From Conoideocrella luteorostrata (taxonomy: Eukaryota; Ascomycota; Sordariomycetes; Hypocreales; Clavicipitaceae): a stretch of 64,000 nucleotides of DNA. The stretch covers positions 54,762 to 118,761 of the forward strand of contig JASWJB010000113.1 in NCBI GenBank assembly GCA_032433595.1. Reading direction: 5' to 3'. How positions within the stretch are numbered: the stretch's first letter is position 1; every line of letters starts with the position of its first letter. Positions 61,773-64,000 of the stretch are shown here, piece after piece. Under the pieces are notes generated by a model that was not told where the DNA came from, did no database searches, and saw nothing but the letters and a program-made list of their open reading frames with translations. The position numbers were made by a program, and so were the translations under genes.

Positions 61773-63042
61773 CTAATTGTAGTAGCCATTCATGCGGCCA
61801 GTTTCCTCCTGCTGCTCGGCCAGGTAATCTTCAAAGTAAGGATGGTTGCATGCTTGCTTGGCGGAGAGACGACCGGCAGGATCGTACACCAACATCATTT
61901 CTAGAAGCTCCAAGCCTTTCTCATCCAGGTTCTGGCAGAGTGATTGTCTGTAGTCCCGCTTCCACTTCGGGAATGAGGACTTGAAGTCCGGGTACGAAGT
62001 GACGCCGGGCCAGACTTCTTCATCGGGGGTGCCAAGAGCTCTGCAGAAAGAATCATGTCAGCGAGTCAACACACACACACACATACACACTTTTCCCCGC
62101 CATTGAGTCGAATTTTGCATTCCTGTTGTGAAGTACACGAGGAGCCGTACGTACCGGAAAATCTTGAAAATCTCATCAATCTCCGAATCACCAGGGAAAA
62201 GCGGCTTTCGGGTACACATTTCCGCAAATATGCATCCAACAGACCACATATCAACACCGGTAGAGTACTGTCGCCCACCCAAAAGAATCTCAGGCGCGCG
62301 ATACCACAGCGTCACGACTTCATGAGTATACGTTCTCAGGGGCACACCAAACGCACGGGCGAGTCCAAAATCTGCCAACTTCAGGTTGCCATCCTTGTCA
62401 ATCAGCAAGTTCTGAGGCTTCAAATCGCGATGGAGCACCCTCCGCGAGTGGCAGTACTTGATTCCTTCGCACAGCTGCATCATGAACTTGCGAATGACCA
62501 CGTCGCCCAGGCCAAGATGCTGAACTTGCGCTGAGGCGCCCTCGGGCAGAGCTTTGCCTCGTCCTCCGTCGCTGACGGGCAGCGCCTCCATGTATCGCTT
62601 CAGATCCAGATCAAGGAACTCCATGACGAGGTAGAGTTTATGGCCGTCGGAGTGGACAATGTTGAGGAGGCGAACAATATTGTGGTCTTTCATCTCCTTG
62701 AGGAGGGAGATTTCGCGGATGGCCGTGCTAGGAACACCTTCGTCTTCGGCTTCGAGGCGGATCTTTTTGAGGGCGACGATGCGGCCGCTATTGGCAAGGT
62801 CGCGGGCCTTGTAGACGACACCATAAGTACCTGCGATGTGTCAGTACAGTATTACGACACCATTCTCACCGAGATTACAACCGCAAAGACAAAAGACACC
62901 GAAAAAGAGAAAAAAGAAAAAAAAAACATCTTCCAAAGATGCTGGCTCCTCCAAATAAAGAGCCAGCAAATGCCGCGTTGCAAGGACGATATGGACAAAA
63001 CTCACCCTCACCGACCTTTTCCAGCTTCTGGTAATTCTCCAT
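61773..63042 (-). CDS. CDK1: cyclin-dependent kinase 1 (Cdc2/Cdc28)
   Basis: The master mitotic Ser/Thr kinase. Exons 63006-63042, 62155-62830 and 61773-62040 give 326 residues with closed phases; introns are 175 and 114 nt. [21 protein letters not shown] holds the glycine loop with inhibitory T14 and Y15. VALKK carries the ATP lysine (K34 or K35). PSTAIRE at 46-52 is exactly the Cdk1 signature. [10 protein letters not shown] (146-155), DFG (166-168) and YTHE with T181 as the activating site are all present, followed by [11 protein letters not shown] and [21 protein letters not shown]. An insertion of about 20 residues after MEALPVS (about 97-121) is usual in filamentous ascomycetes. It ends RMNGYYN. 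The nearest recognisable cyclin, at 47993, is of the Pho85-partner class and not a B-type cyclin. Confidence 0.97.
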
Positions 63043-63925
63043 GATGGTCGTGTTGGCTCGAATGCTCCGACGCAGGCAACTCTGTTCCAGATCCCAATGC
63101 AGCTTGCTCTGTATGTCCCAACTCGCAACAAGGCTGCGATCAAGCAATGCCCGTCTGCACGTACGCTCGGTTATCGTCGTGGGTTGCGAATGACGGTCAC
63201 CACGAGACAACGTACTTAAAATAAAAAGGGGATTGAGGAAAAAATCGCGGGAATTGTCGCTGCCCCTTCAGTCCTCCCTTGAATAAACCAAGCGGCGGGG
63301 TGGTGAGCAGGCAAAATTCACCAAGATGGGTTGGCCGTTTCGTCGCCGTAGCGAGCGGGCGAGGGGTCAACACCGACACTGATTGACCCGGGCGAGGGTG
63401 CACAGCTGCACGCAAGTTCGCGATGGACTGGCGCGGGGCGGGAAGACGCGCCTCGAAAAGGCCCCCAAAAATAACCCGGAGCGGGACACACACAAACACA
63501 GTCACGATCGCTTTGCTTGCCGGCTCGGACCAGAGCGAGGGCAAAGACTCAAGAAAGGGGCACCAGACGAATGGACGACTTATTCATGAAAGGAGTGCAA
63601 ATGTACTGTATTCCTGGAACTTGGGTACAGACAATTACAAATGTTGCGCCGTTTGTTGTGTTTACATGTTGTGATTATTATTATTCTCCGAGTAGTTGTC
63701 AAGTCAGCTGCCATGTCCACTCATCCACACACCAAACATTTCGGTAGAGAAGTGGGTGGGCGGGCGCTGGATTGGGTCAAGCGCCCAAAGCTGCCAGTGG
63801 TAGACGATACTCCGGCAACATCGCGTACTCCATACAGCACAGTACTAGTTAATGCTCAGTACTTCGTACCTGCTACTCCGTACTTCGTAGTTACCATATA
63901 GTACAATTGGGTCGTGCCTCATCAA
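63043..63925. other. CDK1 upstream region
   Basis: Presumed CDK1 promoter and 5' leader, read leftward. No gene seen. A GC-rich stretch at about 63290-63560 is followed by an AT-richer part with TACTCCGTA near 63875. Confidence 0.4.
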
Positions 63926-64000
63926 GCGGGGGACAGTTTAACTGAGCCATCGAGGTGGCATTAACTCCGCAAGAGATAATGCCTTAGCGACCAAAAACAC
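63926..64000 (-). mobile_element. partial copy of the 232-bp MITE-like element, cut by the window edge
   Basis: Begins GCGGGGGACAGTTTAACTGA and matches the reverse complement of 20701-20775 at 74 of 75 positions. Only one end lies in the window; the remaining ~157 bp should follow at 64001 onward if the copy is complete. Confidence 0.75.

Noticed and set aside
61297..61776. 159-codon ORF ending at the CDK1 stop region
   Set aside because: Antisense to the CDK1 3' end; Arg run comes from a (GAA) microsatellite.
47993..63042. Functional pairing of the cyclin with CDK1 suggested by proximity
   Set aside because: Pcl-class cyclins normally partner Pho85-type kinases, and 12.6 kb of non-coding DNA separates the genes; co-location is not evidence of a complex.

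Overview
The window is nuclear DNA of a filamentous ascomycete. Genes carry short spliceosomal introns (57-175 nt, mostly GT..AG with a CTAAC-type branch site). The Cdc2-type kinase has the loop insertion usual in moulds, and there is a fungal-specific transcription-factor domain and a fungal Met10-type sulfite reductase subunit. Protein style suggests Sordariomycetes, probably Hypocreales, but this is an inference; no rRNA, ITS or other marker is present. I found no tRNA, rRNA, CRISPR array or autonomous transposon protein.

Layout. Nine genes are supported, and they cover only about a quarter of the 64 kb: MTA phosphorylase (1041-2113, +); an EgtD/EasF-like SAM methyltransferase (10935-12182, +) convergent with a fungal-specific transcription factor (12376 to about 15908, -); a small C2H2 zinc-finger protein (22936-24068, +); an FAD amine oxidase of the fructosyl-amino-acid/saccharopine oxidase type (30937-32398, +); sulfite reductase flavoprotein subunit MET10 (35029-38241, -), divergent from a P1B copper ATPase (41691-45077, +); a Pcl-type cyclin (47993-49135, -); and the mitotic kinase CDK1 (61773-63042, -). 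A partial gene may run off the left edge.

Between them lie large non-coding tracts (8.8, 7.0, 6.9 and 12.6 kb). They are full of one short motif, TACGGAGTA/TACTCCGTA (about 65 exact copies by hand count against roughly 0.5 expected), microsatellites, and several families of miniature inverted-repeat elements. Two families recur inside the window. One, a 232-bp element at 20544-20775, has a second copy entering at the right edge, with 74 of 75 aligned bases identical.

Functional links are loose. MTA phosphorylase (methionine salvage) and MET10 (sulfate assimilation) both serve sulfur metabolism but are 33 kb apart. The methyltransferase and its convergent transcription factor are the only pair whose context hints at a shared pathway; no other biosynthetic enzyme lies beside them. 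The best leads for something undescribed are the miniature-element superfamily with a common GACA(A)ATT..GAGCCAT terminus, the extreme motif enrichment, and a decayed Zn2Cys6-like exon antisense within the long intron proposed for the transcription factor.
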